Below, in pieces: positions 10,473-20,862 of a stretch of DNA of 64,000 nucleotides. The stretch is from Gambelia wislizenii (lineage: Eukaryota > Chordata > Lepidosauria > Squamata > Crotaphytidae). The notes beneath the pieces were generated by a model, which had not been told where the DNA came from, ran no database searches, and was given only the letters and a program-made list of their open reading frames with translations. Made by a program: the position numbers and the translations under genes. Each line of letters opens with the position of its first letter. Positions within the stretch are counted from its first letter, which is position 1. The stretch is taken from assembly GCA_030847615.1 (NCBI GenBank), contig JAUMIR010000005.1:113613116-113677115 (forward strand), read 5' to 3'.

Positions 10473-10591
10473 CGGATCAAAGTCTTGTCCATATCAAAGT
10501 CTTGTGCTTCGGTAAATGGCGTTGTTATATGCTACTTCAGCAAAGGGCAAAAGGTCAACCCAATCAGATTGTTGAAAATTGACATAACATT

Positions 10592-10990
10592 TTAAATACT
10601 GTTCCAAAATTTGTTCACGCGTTCACTCTGACTGTCAGTCTCAGGATGATGCGAGCTGCTCAAACCCAACTCCATGCCCAACAACTTGGTGAACACTTTC
10701 CAAAATTGTGAGGTGAATTGAGCCCCCCGATCTGAAATGATCTTAGCAGGCAACCTGTGCAGCCTATATATGTGCTGTACAAACAGGTTGGCTAGCTGGG
10801 TGGCCGTCGGTAGTTTCTTGCAAGCCACAAAGTGCGCTTGTTTGGAAAACAAGTCACTCATAACCCAAATAACAGTATTTTTCTTACTTTCTGGCAATTC
10901 AACAATGAAGTCCATGCTAATGACTTCCCATGGTTTAGTGGGAGTAGGCAAAGGTACCAGTAAGCCCTTTGTCATGAAGCCAACTCAATA
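10592..10990 (-). pseudogene. pol: Gypsy pol: integrase catalytic core
   Basis: The minus frame 10975-10592 encodes 'PWEVISMDFIVELPESKKN', 'VMSDLFSKQAHFVACKKLP', 'IISDRGAQFTSQFWKVF' and '[19 protein letters not shown]'. These contain the Asp of MDFI, the Asp of SDRG and the Glu of SERVN, the D,D-35-E triad of a retroelement integrase. The upstream zinc-binding N-terminus (HHCC) is not present; the frame meets unrelated DNA at about 10990. A frameshift near 10480-10590 separates it from the C-terminal part. The core motifs survive but the gene is broken. Confidence 0.88.
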
Positions 10991-11311
10991 GCTGATAAGG
11001 AGCCTGGCTCGGCAACAACCCAGTTGAAAAGCACAGTACCTGGTGTTGTCAGTAGCAGTCCTACAGGGTCAGAAGTACACACACAGAGAGAGTGCAGAAC
11101 GAAGAGGTAGTCCAAGGTGAAAAGGGTTCCGGCAGGTGGGTCAACGAAGGCAGTCCAAGGTCAAGATATCCAAAGTCTCAAAATAGCAAGGTTCCAGAAG
11201 AGTCACAGGCAGAGGCTTCCTCCAGGTAACGCAGACTGCTTGAAACAAGGAACTCAGCATCCCCCAGCTGCTTATGTTGGCCCAGCTCCCACTCCCAGCT
11301 GCGGGGCGATT
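10991..11311. repeat. LTR-like segment replacing the gypsy RT region, part 1
   Basis: Sequence from about 10991 (ctgataaggagcctggctcg) to the L2 tail has no coding match and looks like part of an LTR or other non-coding repeat. Together with 13571-13727 it may be a single repeat cut by the L2 element. I cannot identify it or see a clean target duplication. Confidence 0.3.
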
Positions 11312-11312
11312 G

Positions 11313-11347
<35 letters not shown>

Positions 11348-13570
11348 AATAAAATTTTATTTATATCCCGCTCCTCTGCAACGCAATCGAGGCGGCTTGC
11401 AATATAAAAACTCCATAATCACAATACCCTAGCCCACCCACCCCTTAAAATAATATTAAATTATGATGGATTAAAACAGACAATAATTAAATATATATAT
11501 ATAAATTAGAAGAAAAAATTACAACATACAATCACAGCCTATAAAGGACAGCTGAGTCTTGGGCCAGGATAATTATTCAGGAAAGGCCTGCCAGAAAAGG
11601 TCCGTTTTGACAGCTTTTTTAAAGCTGTCTAAGGTGGTAATAAGATGGATCTCGTCCGTCAGGCCATTCCATAATCTGGGAGCAGCAGCAAAGAAGGCCC
11701 TCTGGGAGGTCACCGACAGCCTTGTTTTCATAGGCTGTAACAGATTCCTCCCAGAGGACCGAAGTGTGCGGGGAGGGTTGTACGGAAGGAGGCGGTCCCG
11801 GAGGTAAGTTGGACCCAAGCCATGTAGGGCTTTAAAGGTCATAACCAACACCTTGTACTGTGCCCGGAAACTAATAGGCAGCCAGTGGAGAGCTTTTAGC
11901 ACAGGTGTTATATGCTCTCTTCTGGAAACGCCAGAAATCAACCTGGCTGCCATGTTCTGGACTAGTTGAAGTTTCCGAGTCAAGCACAAGGGTAGCCCCA
12001 TGTAGAGCGCATTACAGAAATCCAGACGGGAGGTTACCAGTGCATGTACCACAGTTTCGAGGTCCCTAGTTTCCAGGAAAGGGCGCAGCTGGTGTATCAG
12101 CTGAAGTAGATAACAGGCACTCCTGACCGTCGCATTAACCTGATTAGTCATCTGGAGCGACGGGTCCAGGAGCACCCCCAGAGTGCGAACACAATCCTTG
12201 GAGGAGAGTGTAGTTCCATCCAGGATTGGAAGTTGTATTCCCAGACCTGGTTTCGGGCCTGTAACTGTTAGTACCTCCGTTTTGTCTGGATTCAGTCTCA
12301 ATTTGTTTTTCCTCATCCAGTCCATTACTGCTTTAAGACAATCATTGAGAGGAGAGATGCCATCTGAAGTCGAAGCTGATGACCGAGACATGGAGAAGTA
12401 TATCTGGGTGTCATCAGCATACTGATGACACCACACTCCATGCCTCCGAATGATCTCTCCCAGCAGCTTCATATAGATGTTAAATAGCATCGGGGACAGG
12501 ATGGCACCCTGAGGAACGCCACAGTTAAGCTCTATTCTAGTAGAGCAACTGTCCCCGAGCCTCACCCTCTGGGATTTGCCCGAGAGGAAGGAACGGAACC
12601 ACTGCAAGGCAGTGCCTCCGATTCCTAACTCCCTCAGGCGATCCAAGAGGATGGGATGGTCTATTGTATCAAAGGCCGCTGAGAGGTCCAAGGGCACCAA
12701 CAGGGTCACACTACCCCTGTCGATCCCCAAGCGGAGGTCATCAGCCAGAGCAACCATGGCAGTCTCCACTCCATATCCCGTCCTAAAGCCAGTTTGAAAT
12801 GGATCTAGATAATCGGTTTTATCCAAGACAGCTTGGAGTTGGGAAGCGACCGCCCTTTCAATCACTTTCTTAGAAAAGTCAGCAAAGAGACTGGCCTATA
12901 GTTTTTCCTGTCCAAGGGGTCCAGGGAAGGCTTTTTCAGGAGCGGCTTAACCACCGCTTCCTTCTGACAAGGTGGAACAGACCCCTCCCTGAAGGACGCA
13001 TTGATAATATCCCTAAGGAGTACTCTCAATGCATCACCCCCTTGGGCGGCCAGCCAAGATGGACAGGGATCAAGGGGACAGGTCATTTTCCTCACTCTAC
13101 CAAGGAGCTTGTCCACGTCCTCGGTACTCACAGATTGAAGCTGATCCAATAAAATTTCATCAACGGAGTTACTGGACACCTCGTCTATAGATTCAGTCAT
13201 AACACTGGCATCTAAGTCGGCTCTTATCCGAGAGATTTTATCTGCAAAGTGGATGTTAAATGCATCACAGCAGGCTGTTGTCGGGTTGAGTAAGGGGTTC
13301 TGCGCAGGTGGAATCTGGGTCAGCTCCCCCACCACCCTAAACAGTTCTGCTGGACGGGACTCTGCTGATGCAATACGTGCAGCGGAGAAAGACTTCTGCG
13401 CTGCACATATCGCCTCTCGATAAGAATTAAGGAAATTCCTATGATGAGTCTTGTCGGCTAAGAGTCGAGTCTTCCGCCAAATGCGGATTGATGAGCTTCT
13501 GTCACTTAATCTCTGGGAACGACACAGCCATGCCTTCTCTGCTCTCCTTTGGCTAAAGGTAGGTACATGC
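11312..13570 (-). mobile_element. L2-type LINE inside the gypsy element
   Basis: About 2.26 kb of an L2-clade non-LTR retrotransposon on the minus strand, 5'-truncated. The 3' end shows the 'ttatttatatcccgctcc' block and a trinucleotide-like tail (ATA/ATAA repeats at 11312-11356 on the plus strand). It carries the reverse transcriptase in two overlapping frames. It is inserted in DNA that itself replaced the gypsy RT region, making it one of the youngest layers of the stack. Confidence 0.88.
11573..12865 (-). pseudogene. L2 ORF2, reverse transcriptase body
   Basis: A 430-codon uninterrupted minus frame. It has the RT fingers and palm motifs 'LDLSAAFDTIDHPILLDRL', 'CGVPQGAILSPMLFNIYM' and the catalytic 'CHQYADDTQIYF' (YADD). 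The C-terminal part ends with 'AAPRLWNGLTDEI' and 'FKKAVKTDLFWQAF', typical of L2 and CR1 relatives. Its only visible lesion is the frameshift to the preceding frame and the missing 5' part, so it is relatively young compared with the host gypsy element. The listed start is not a real initiator; the frame simply opens at the frameshift. Confidence 0.9.
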
Positions 13571-13596
13571 TCTTCTACCTCTTGCTCTTGCTCCAT
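12862..13596 (-). pseudogene. L2 ORF2, linker and N-terminal reverse transcriptase
   Basis: The minus frame of 244 codons covers the linker between endonuclease and RT ('IASAESRPAELFRVVGEL') and the RT start ('FREGSVPPCQKEAVVKPLLK' then 'NYRPVSLLTFLRK'). The first about 10-15 residues may belong to flanking DNA. A single frameshift near 12870-12885 separates it from the rest of the RT in 11573-12865. No endonuclease domain is present, consistent with 5' truncation during insertion. Confidence 0.82.
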
Positions 13597-13727
13597 TATG
13601 TCTCCAAGGCTTGGACCCTGAGCTGGGGGAGGGCTAGGCTGCTGAGCCCTGGGTTCTTCAGGGCTAGACTCAGACTCAGCCAGCTCTTCTGCTACTGGCT
13701 CAGCCTCCTCGCCAGGGATGAAAGACC
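13571..13727. repeat. LTR-like segment replacing the gypsy RT region, part 2
   Basis: About 150 bases rich in ctcagcc/gactcag motifs between the L2 5' end and the gypsy protease. They match neither neighbour. They may be the other half of the repeat at 10991-11311. Confidence 0.3.
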
Positions 13728-13982
13728 TGCACTGGGCCAGTTATTCACCTTGCGGGCCCCCCCTTCATCATCCTTCCGTCCCATCTGTGATAGCCACACC
13801 GGCTTGTCCAGCTTGCTGGTGTTAACTGCAAGTTCCCTGACTAAGGAGGGGTGGATTAGTACTTGAGTACTCCCAGAGTCTACCATTAGCATTACTTTCT
13901 GGAGAACCCCATTGTTTGCCACCCCTATTCTGGCTTTTATGAAAAAGGGCCCTTTACCCCACTCACCAAACCACTTGGGCAC
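13692..13982 (-). pseudogene. pol: Gypsy protease-like fragment
   Basis: The minus frame of 96 codons contains 'LMVDSGSTQVLIHPSLVREL', with the D-S-G active-site triplet and hydrophobic flanks of a retroviral-type aspartic protease. It follows gag and precedes the lost RT. The second hydrophobic motif (I-L-G) is not visible because the sequence runs into the replaced segment at about 13727. Confidence 0.7.
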
Positions 13983-14092
13983 CCTTCAGGGTTAGCCCAC
14001 CCTCAATATGGCAGGCTGGAGCCATTTCCCACCGGCTCTGCATCGGAGGAGGACCCACTATCATCCGGTTCTTCTGAGGACTCTCCGGCCGT

Positions 14093-15540
14093 GTGGCCTG
14101 GGATCAAAGCGTGTGCTGTTGCCTTGGTCTTGGGTTTGAATGGCATCTGGGGTGCTGGTGCCTTCCCCTCTGCCTTCTTTGGTCTCCCCTCCTCTGGGGC
14201 ATCTTGCGGTTGTTACTCTGGGCATTTGGCTATGCAGTGTTCACTCTTCCCACAGTGCAGGCACAAGCCTTTTCTCAGACTTCGTTCCCTCTCCGACTCC
14301 TCTGCTGTGCCACCACCTGCTGGGGCCATCTTGACTTTCTTCCTGGTGGACCCCGTGGCCTTCCCTCCAAGGCGCTGGCATTGCCGGGCCAGCTTAACAC
14401 TCTGTTTCAGGGTCTCCGCCTCCACAGCCAGTCGTACCCACCCCGAAAGTGTTGCGGGTTTTCCTTGAAGCAACGACCACTCTAGGACGTCTGCATTCAG
14501 GTCATCCTGAAAATAGTGCACCTTGGTAGCTTTGGTCCAATCCGGGATCTGACTGGCCAGTCGGCAGAATTTGGAGGCATATTCGGCCACAGACCTCACC
14601 CCTTGTTGTAGTCACTGGGGCTCGGAGCCTGCCCATCTCATCCTCAGGGGGTCTTCAAACTGAGCCCATAAGGCCATCATAAACTCATAGAAGTTCCCCA
14701 ACTCTGGAGCTCCCATATCATAGAGCCCCACCAGCCACTGCGCCTCCTCCCCCTCCAGTTGGTTTGAGACATACTACACCTTCTCAGCCTCGGTCTGGAA
14801 CTCCTATTCCCATTGGGACATAAACCCCATGACCTGGGTTAGGAAATATGGCAGCTTCGCAGCATCACCATCAAAGGTGGCTTTCAGGCCCCATTGCTTG
14901 AGCCCCTGAGGTCTTTCCTGCGGCTCAACCAGTCTAGCTCCCCCAGGGGGTGCTGGACCAGGAGCCTGCGGGGCCAGGGCCCTAGCTGGCAGGCCGGGAA
15001 TCCCCCTCCTGGGGCTGGGGCTGGCACTTGTTTGTCCTTAGGGGGCTGCCCCCCTCCCGGGGCGGCTGGTTACGGAGGCAGTCTCTGCAGGAACATCTCC
15101 ATCTGCTGCTTCAGCTGCTGTACTTCTCCGTCCAGTTCTGAGCATGGGGGCTTCATCCCAGGCTCTCAATACACCTCGGTTAGGGATCTGGCCCACCAGC
15201 AGGACCTGTGCTCTTCCCAACCACGCTCTTCTGGCCAGAGCCAACTGGCTCCCATTCCCATTCCAGCTCCCCACACTGGCGTCTCAGAGAAAGGTAGGCT
15301 GGCCTTCCCCAGAGCTTGTCTGGCTCCCAGCTCCATGAGGTCAAGGGGAAGGGTCAGCCTTCCAGCCCTCCACCAGGTTCCTCGGCTTTGATCTTCCTCT
15401 TGGCCGCCGGCCACTTCCCCCGGCATGTCTGCTCCCTGGCCACCGCCTGCAGAAAGGTCTTTCTCCGTCTGAGTTCCAATCTCCGCATCGTAAGCCATCA
15501 TAGGTAGAACTCCAAGATTAGAGATGATTTGTGACTTTCG
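14093..15540 (-). pseudogene. gag: Gypsy gag
   Basis: The minus strand encodes a retrotransposon Gag in several broken frames. The clearest piece is 14599-14213, beginning 'SVAEYASKFCRLASQIPDW', the conserved retrotransposon-gag capsid block, and ending in a zinc knuckle 'GLCLHCGKSEHCIAKCPE' (C-x2-C-x4-H-x4-C, all four ligands present). Upstream pieces up to about 15500 are Pro/Gly/Glu-rich and continue the gag N-terminus. Stops and frameshifts are numerous. Gag forms the cytoplasmic particle in which reverse transcription takes place. Confidence 0.8.
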
Positions 15541-15546
15541 GCTTAC

Positions 15547-15906
15547 TGTGATGTACCAGGAACACACGCTCTCCTTTACTCAATAAGCAAAGCTTTATTC
15601 AACAAGGACACGTATGTCATGAACATGGCCAAAGCTGAAACTGAATACAACACAACCCCATCCCCACATAAAACCTCACAGCGTGAGAATGGCACGCAGG
15701 GAGGTTTCTGGTGCCCTGACAGCTCCCAGGTGGCTGACCTTGAGTTGCCTTGGAAAACAGCATTCCCAGGCCGAAAAGGGCAGGGTGGCCCATGCCCAAG
15801 AGCTGAGAGGCCCACTCAAGGGAAACAGGCCCAAGCCCTTACCAACTTCATGTCAGGATCCTCCATGAAGTCTGAGTAACATGGAGACTTCATGGATGAG
15901 CCTGCA
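15547..15906 (-). repeat. Gypsy 5' LTR (minus strand)
   Basis: 360 bp, the partner of 9503-9858. On the plus strand it begins TGTGATGTACC and ends GAGCCTGCA. It has four or five extra bases (aagca type) near 15590. ERV sequence resumes at 15907. Confidence 0.9.
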
Positions 15907-15956
15907 ATTACTTGTGTGAAATGTATTAATTGTCTTTGAAATTAATCATTTAATTT

Positions 15957-15966
15957 AAGGGGGGAA
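15957..15966 (+). promoter_or_regulatory. ERV polypurine tract
   Basis: aaggggggaa lies directly before the TG of the 3' LTR. This is the position and composition of the plus-strand primer of retroviruses. Confidence 0.85.
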
Positions 15967-16823
15967 TGTAGTAGCCATGTGGACTCTAATGTCTATTTGC
16001 TGAATGCTGTCACTTACAATCACTATTTGGGGTCAGACTAGATAGCCCATGAGACTCTATGACTCTGCAAAGTCTTTTTCCTTTAACTCTCAGGCCTAGT
16101 CAATGTTCCTTACTAATCAACTCTAAGTTCCATAAACATATGATATGACGATGTTAATAAATTCTTTCTCTAATAACGGTCGAATTGTACCCAAATGTTC
16201 CTAAGCTATCTTGCCTTGTACTTTCTGAACTATCAACAATTGTCACAAGGAAGGGAAATTGCTGACACTAGAGACACCAGAGAAAGGGAGGAGGGAATTG
16301 CTTTTTGCATACTGTCATTACTGTATAAAAGTATTCTGTAGGCAAAGCTCTTGGCTCTGACTCTTTGGAAGGTATTCCAATCAGGCTCCCCCCTCTCTCT
16401 GGCTTTTCTTCGCAAACGAAGATTCAGGAAGGACTCATCCCGCGCTTTCTGCAAGCACGCTGATGACTTATAAGGCTAATCTGAGATAAACAAGTCCGGT
16501 TGCAAAAAGCACAGCAGAAGGTCTCCATGGGTGATGTTTTTGGTTTGTGATTCTTTCTGCGTTGTCGTTTCTCTTCAAGACTTGTTCGGCGTGAGTTCTC
16601 AAATAAGTCTGCAGCATTGTGGATAGTGCATCTCCATGCCTCCCGATGTGAGGCCAGGGCGGACCACTGTTGGTGATCAATTTGGCTGAGCCTGAGATGT
16701 TGTTTCAGGGAGTCTTTGTATCACTTTTTTGGAGCATCCCTCTTACGCTGACCCGTGGCGAGTTCGGTGTAATAAAACTCACTTTCCAATCCATGGATCT
16801 GCCATTCCATGATTTCTGCAACA
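15967..16823 (+). repeat. ERV 3' LTR, interrupted by a LINE tail
   Basis: It starts TGTAGTAGCC and ends TGCAACA and is followed by the target duplication GCAT at 16824-16827. The TATA-like box is at 16324 and AATAAA at 16771-16776. About 380 bases (16387-16766) absent from the 5' LTR separate the two. Without them it is about 477 bp. The start carries an extra TAG triplet relative to the 5' LTR. Confidence 0.9.
16387..16766 (-). mobile_element. 5'-truncated LINE 3' end in the ERV 3' LTR
   Basis: The insert is defined by comparison with the 5' LTR. On the minus strand it contains an open frame of roughly 100 codons ending near 16430. It has a Lys/Arg-rich helix ('SLEEKRQRRKNHKPK') followed by a zinc-finger-like end 'FCCAFCNRTCLSQISLISH' then QRAC. 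Such a C2HC/C2H2-type finger at the extreme C-terminus is known from ORF2 of some LINE families. After the stop is a very short 3' UTR with a perfect hairpin (tcttcg...cgaaga). The exact LINE clade is uncertain. Confidence 0.6.
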
Positions 16824-16827
16824 GCAT

Positions 16828-17560
16828 AATCTCAAAGAAACTTGGTAAGATTAGGAAAAAAATATTGAATGTATGCTCCATACTACATCCCTAGGTTGCT
16901 ACCAGTTTGAAGATTATCAGGCACTCTAAATATGGCATTATAATGATACCAGGAGATTGTTAAAGGGCTTCTCTTTCACATGACGTCATTATGCTCCCAT
17001 TTAGCCGTTGTTATGCTGGCACTGCTTTTTATTGACGGGCTAAGCCATCAATGGATCCCCCATTCCATTTCTGTAATGGAATGTCCTGTGAGTGAAAAGG
17101 TGCCTGCTTCACTGGCGCGATCCTAGTGTCAATGGGAGGTCCATGGCAGAATACTTCCTAGTAAGATTGGGACATCCAGGTAAGTGACACACTTTTTTGT
17201 ACCCTTCCTGGGTTACATGTAAAGTTTTAAGTGTGTTTTTGTGCTTGCTGTCATTTTTTCTCATTTATTTTGCCTCCCCCCCCCCCTGTGCTCTTGTCTT
17301 CTCACGAGAACAGCCAGGATTTCAGTCCAGGAAGTGAAAGGAGTTCCGTTAGAGCTCCATTCACTCCTGGGATGCCCTGTTGCATGAACAAGGGAAATGT
17401 TTTTCTTTTTTGGTGTGACAGGGATGAGACAGGGGCAGGAGAAGAGATTGAGGGATGGGAACACTTTTTTTTGATCCCACCTGATAAGCTGCTTTGAGGC
17501 CATTTCAGACATTCATACTTGGGGAGAAAATAGCACATATGCTAAATGTCACTGCAAAAT
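16828..17560. other. Right flank of the ERV, nothing firm
   Basis: Outside the ERV. It includes 'gggcttctctttcacatgac' near 16968 that could be the end of a MITE, and a C-run at about 17276. I see no coding sequence. Confidence 0.4.
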
Positions 17561-18650
17561 CTAAAGAATTCTATGAAAAGAAACATCTCCAAAATATATA
17601 TTTTATTCAGTCAATGACCAGCAAAATTTAAAAACAAATACAAAATACAGTTAAAAGAAAAAACTGTAATAAGCTACAAGATGCCACATAGTAATAAAGC
17701 ATTACATCACCTGCATCTTAGTTAATATTTTGTTATCTTATAAAATAAAGCTAATATATTATATTTATATAATAAAATGCAATAAAATATAATAAAATAA
17801 CAATTGTCAATTGTCTTTCCCCTAAGCATTTATTGCTAAAAAACTTCAAATTTAAAATAATAGTGATACCAAAACAGTATTACATTTAAGTAGAGGAGAT
17901 ATTTTTTATCTGGATTTGTCTTATTTTCATTGCTGCAACACAAAATTTAGCAACTGTTGATGTAACATAAGGATTTAAATCTTGGAGTAAATAATTAACA
18001 TAGAAGTCTGTGTACCCTGGAATTTTTTCTATTATAGGGACAATATAAGTTAATCTAATATCCTCATAACATTTACAGTGTAACTGTACGTGTAAAATAA
18101 TTTCTACTTCCATTTCTTCCACATGGGCAAGTGCGCTCTATTACAAGAACTTTGTTGTATCTGCCTTGAAGTAGTGCAGATGGGAGAATATTAAGTCTGG
18201 CTTTAAAGAAAGCAATTCTCAACCTAGAAAATGTTACATTTTGCAGGTATCTAGCTGGTTCCCATACTCCCCTGCCTATCCAGGTTCTATTGTTTTGTGG
18301 CAGCCTATTAATTTCATTCTGGAACTCCATATCCTTTATTCTTTGAGTTCTAATGATAACAAGAATAAAGGGAAGAGTCCATAAACAGCCAGTTTATACT
18401 CTAATTGGGCATTTGATGTACCATTGGGTGCAGCCAAAATTGAATGCAAGAATTTTGTTTGAACTTTGTTTCTTGTATCTCCTTTTCCATGTAAATATCT
18501 ATCTGAGCCCCATAGAGAATTTGGGCCCATGATTTGGCTTCAATGAAAAGGAAAAAACAAACATACTGGGACATATTAAATTTTCTCAGGAAGACTCTGC
18601 AGATTCCCATGAAAGTGATGCTTGCAGACCCAGACCATACACCCCGCTCC
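17561..18650 (-). mobile_element. LINE 3' half, clade uncertain (R4/Dong- or L2-like)
   Basis: The minus strand carries broken frames of a LINE C-terminal region. These include 'GICRVFLRKFNMSQYVC', 'SWAQILYGAQIDIYM' and 'HSILAAPNGTSNAQLEYKL' (18401-18787), then 'AFFKARLNILPSALLQGRY' followed by the C-x-C-type 'RTCPCGRNGS' (18073-18330), and finally 17886-18122. The arrangement of a leucine-rich stretch, ALLQGRY and a Cys-rich motif is one I associate with LINE C-termini common in squamates. The 3' end at about 17580 has '...gactgaataaaat' on the minus strand. It is 5'-truncated and frameshifted. Confidence 0.55.
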
Positions 18651-19199
18651 CCTTCCCTAAAGAAGACACATACTACAACAAGTTGAATAACAAATGTATT
18701 GAGTACAATATAAACATAATTGGTTAGGTATAGGTTAGTATGAATATAATTAGCAATAAAAAGACCGTGAATTGCTGATGGTTGCAAATGGTTGGCACTA
18801 TTGCATGGGTTCGGATCCCTTTATTGCCCAACCCAGTGTTGGTCAATGGACTAGTGTTGGTTGCTACCAACTCCCCCTGGGGGAAGAGCTCTGGGCTAAG
18901 CCTCCTTGCTCGACACTCTCCCCTTCCCTGTAAACAAAGTGTTAATCACTAAGCAAGGGGGAAAGGGGGGTCTCTGTGCACTTGGACTTGAACTTAGAAC
19001 TTGAACTTGATGGAGCCCCCCTTTTCCCCTACCTGGATCATGGCCTATGACATCTGCCACGAAAGGTGATCCCCCATGGGGACAGCCTTCCACCAACCAT
19101 TCTACAGGCCATAAACAGGCAGCCCTACAGTCCAGTCCCAGCCATGGGCTGTGCAGCAAGCACCCTCTCTGGTTGTATGTATGCTGTAAAGGCCCCGGA

Positions 19200-19982
19200 T
19201 CACCATCTTCCCAGCCTCATGATGGTTCAGCTGATAATCCTCCCTGGGCTGCCATCGTCACTGCTCCTATCTTGAAGGAATGGCTGCCAAAATCCGCCAC
19301 TGGCAGCCCAAGCTGCCTCAGTGCTGCCTTCAGCATGCTCAAAAACTGGAACTGCGTCAGCAGTGTACCACCTCTGTGCTGAAACAGGGGCTCTCGCACA
19401 GGACCTGATGCTCCGAGGAACTCTTGCATGCTGACCACCGGGCATGGCGAAGCGTCCTCCACCTACTGGAGGTGCAACGTTGCCCCCCTTACCACACTGG
19501 CACATTTCAAACATCTTATGTGTAGGGAAAGTGTCTCCTTGCTGACTGACATGTCATGCAGCTGCAGGGTTCTGCCGGACTTGCCCTGTTTGGAGGAACA
19601 CACCACCTCCCCCACTCAAAGGGCCCTGAAGAAGGCCATAGTGTAGTGCAGAACAGTGCAGAACAGCAGGGCCTAGTAATCAGAGTGGCAAATTGACAGC
19701 AATATCTGCACCAGGCGTGCCAGTAGCCCATACAAAACTGGCTGCTGAAATCAGCCACCTTGGGGTGGTCCTCCTCCAACCTTCCACTGCCTTCTTTACC
19801 ATGAAGGAGTCACATGGGTAGCCATATCCCACTGCCTTGCTGAAGAAGAAGATGACTGCCATATGAACAGATATGGTTCTTGGTGCCAGCCCTTCTTCCT
19901 TTAATGATGTCAGGTAATGCAGTACCGTCTGCTCCGGTGGTGGCCAGGCACCACCATAGCTGTGCTGCTTCCTGAAGTCCAA
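19200..19982 (-). pseudogene. Element A tyrosine recombinase
   Basis: Broken minus frames cover the core-binding part ('TVLHYLTSLKEEGLAPRTI', 19982-19680) and the catalytic part ('GLPVADFGSHSFKIGAVTMA', 19462-19217). The H-x-x-R box reads HSFK, with Lys in place of the catalytic Arg. After a frameshift the minus strand continues 'IMRLGRW', a stop, then 'SGAFTAYIQP', which keeps the Tyr position of the nucleophile. Frameshifts, the stop and the Arg-to-Lys change make it inactive. Confidence 0.75.
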
Positions 19983-20862
19983 GAATTGGGCAGCTGCTCA
20001 CCTGTAGCATGCTCTCGTCGATGGCACCAAAGAATTGACTACTCCTTGAATCACCATTGGTTCCCAAGGCTCCAGATGTCATCCAGGAACAGAAATGCAG
20101 TCTCGTCGGTGTCCGGAACCTGTCAATCTGAAAATGAGATAATGCATCCACTATCTCATTATCTGCACCCAGAATGTGCCAGGCATAGAAACTGATGTTG
20201 GACTCCAGGCAAACTAGCACAAATCTGTGAACCAGCCACATGACCTTCTCCGACCTGGATTACTTCCTGTTGATGATCTGGACCACTGCCCAATTATCAC
20301 ACCAGAAACAAACCCTCCTGTCCTTGATCTCCTCCCTCCAAAACACCACTGCTAGCAGGATAGGAAATAACTCCAAGAAAGTTAGGTCCCGGACCACCCC
20401 CGACTCCCCCTACCCCTGTGGCCAAGGTTGTGCGCACCAGTGGCTGTCATAATATACCCCAAAGCCAAGGCTGTTGGCTGTGTCAGAATGCACCTGCAGG
20501 CCCCCTTCCAAGGCCTTGCATTCCTGCCACTCCATGACCACATTGTACTGCTCCAGCAAAGCCAGCCAGACTTTGGCATCTTCTTTGACCCCTTTGGTCA
20601 GGCTAATGTGGTGATGATAACAAACTCCCCCAGTGAGGTGGGCTACCCGTGCACAGAATGCCCTCCCAGGGGACCTCACCCGGCACGCAAAGTTCAAATC
20701 CCCGAGCCGAGACTGCACGTCCTTGAGTGTGTCCTTTTCCTGCCCCAGGAGGCTGCACAGTTTTTCCCGCAGAGCTTCAAGCTTATCACCAGGCAAACAG
20801 GATATGCCTAGGACCAAGTCAAGCTGTATCCCCAGGTAAATCAGGGATGTTGCCGGTCCCAC
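19960..20862 (-). pseudogene. Element A RNase H region
   Basis: Minus frames 20862-20410 and 20241-19810 encode the RT thumb and RNase H: 'LIYLGIQLDLVLGISCLPGD', 'RLGDLNFACRVRSPGRAFC', 'GLQVHSDTANSLGFGVYY', and 'WHILGADNEIVDALSHFQID'. The DAxxxGFG-like and ADALSHFQ-like blocks are typical of DIRS/Ngaro RNase H. The two parts lie in different frames. Confidence 0.8.

Larger units (their letters stand above)
9503..15906 (-). mobile_element. Ty3/gypsy chromovirus nested in the ERV
   Basis: An LTR retrotransposon on the minus strand. Two 356-360 bp LTRs flank, in minus-strand order, gag with a zinc knuckle, a protease fragment, an integrase core, and an integrase tail carrying a chromodomain. 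The chromodomain defines the chromovirus branch of Ty3/gypsy. Flanking bases are cttac (9498-9502) and attac (15907-15911), a 4-of-5 match for a target duplication. RT, RNase H and the N-terminal part of integrase are missing and replaced by foreign DNA at about 10990-13727. By eye the LTRs differ at about 18 positions plus one small indel. Confidence 0.9.
3916..16823 (+). mobile_element. Gammaretrovirus-like endogenous retrovirus with nested insertions
   Basis: A defective provirus of about 12.9 kb as it lies, of which only about 5.1 kb is its own sequence. Direct evidence: LTRs at both ends starting TGTAG and ending CAACA, a 4-bp target duplication GCAT, a primer-binding site at 4401-4418, a polypurine tract at 15957-15966, and gag, integrase and env-like remnants in the expected order. 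Gag similarity places it with gammaretroviruses (class I ERVs). Protease, reverse transcriptase, RNase H, most of integrase and most of env are missing. Three elements sit inside: a foldback pogo-like element (4806-5806), a gypsy element (9503-15906) and a LINE tail in the 3' LTR (about 16387-16766). By eye the LTRs differ at about 22 of about 475 aligned positions, so the insertion is old. Confidence 0.9.

Noticed and set aside
14894..15391. 165-codon plus frame
   Set aside because: It is antisense to gypsy gag and simply reflects G/C-rich composition.
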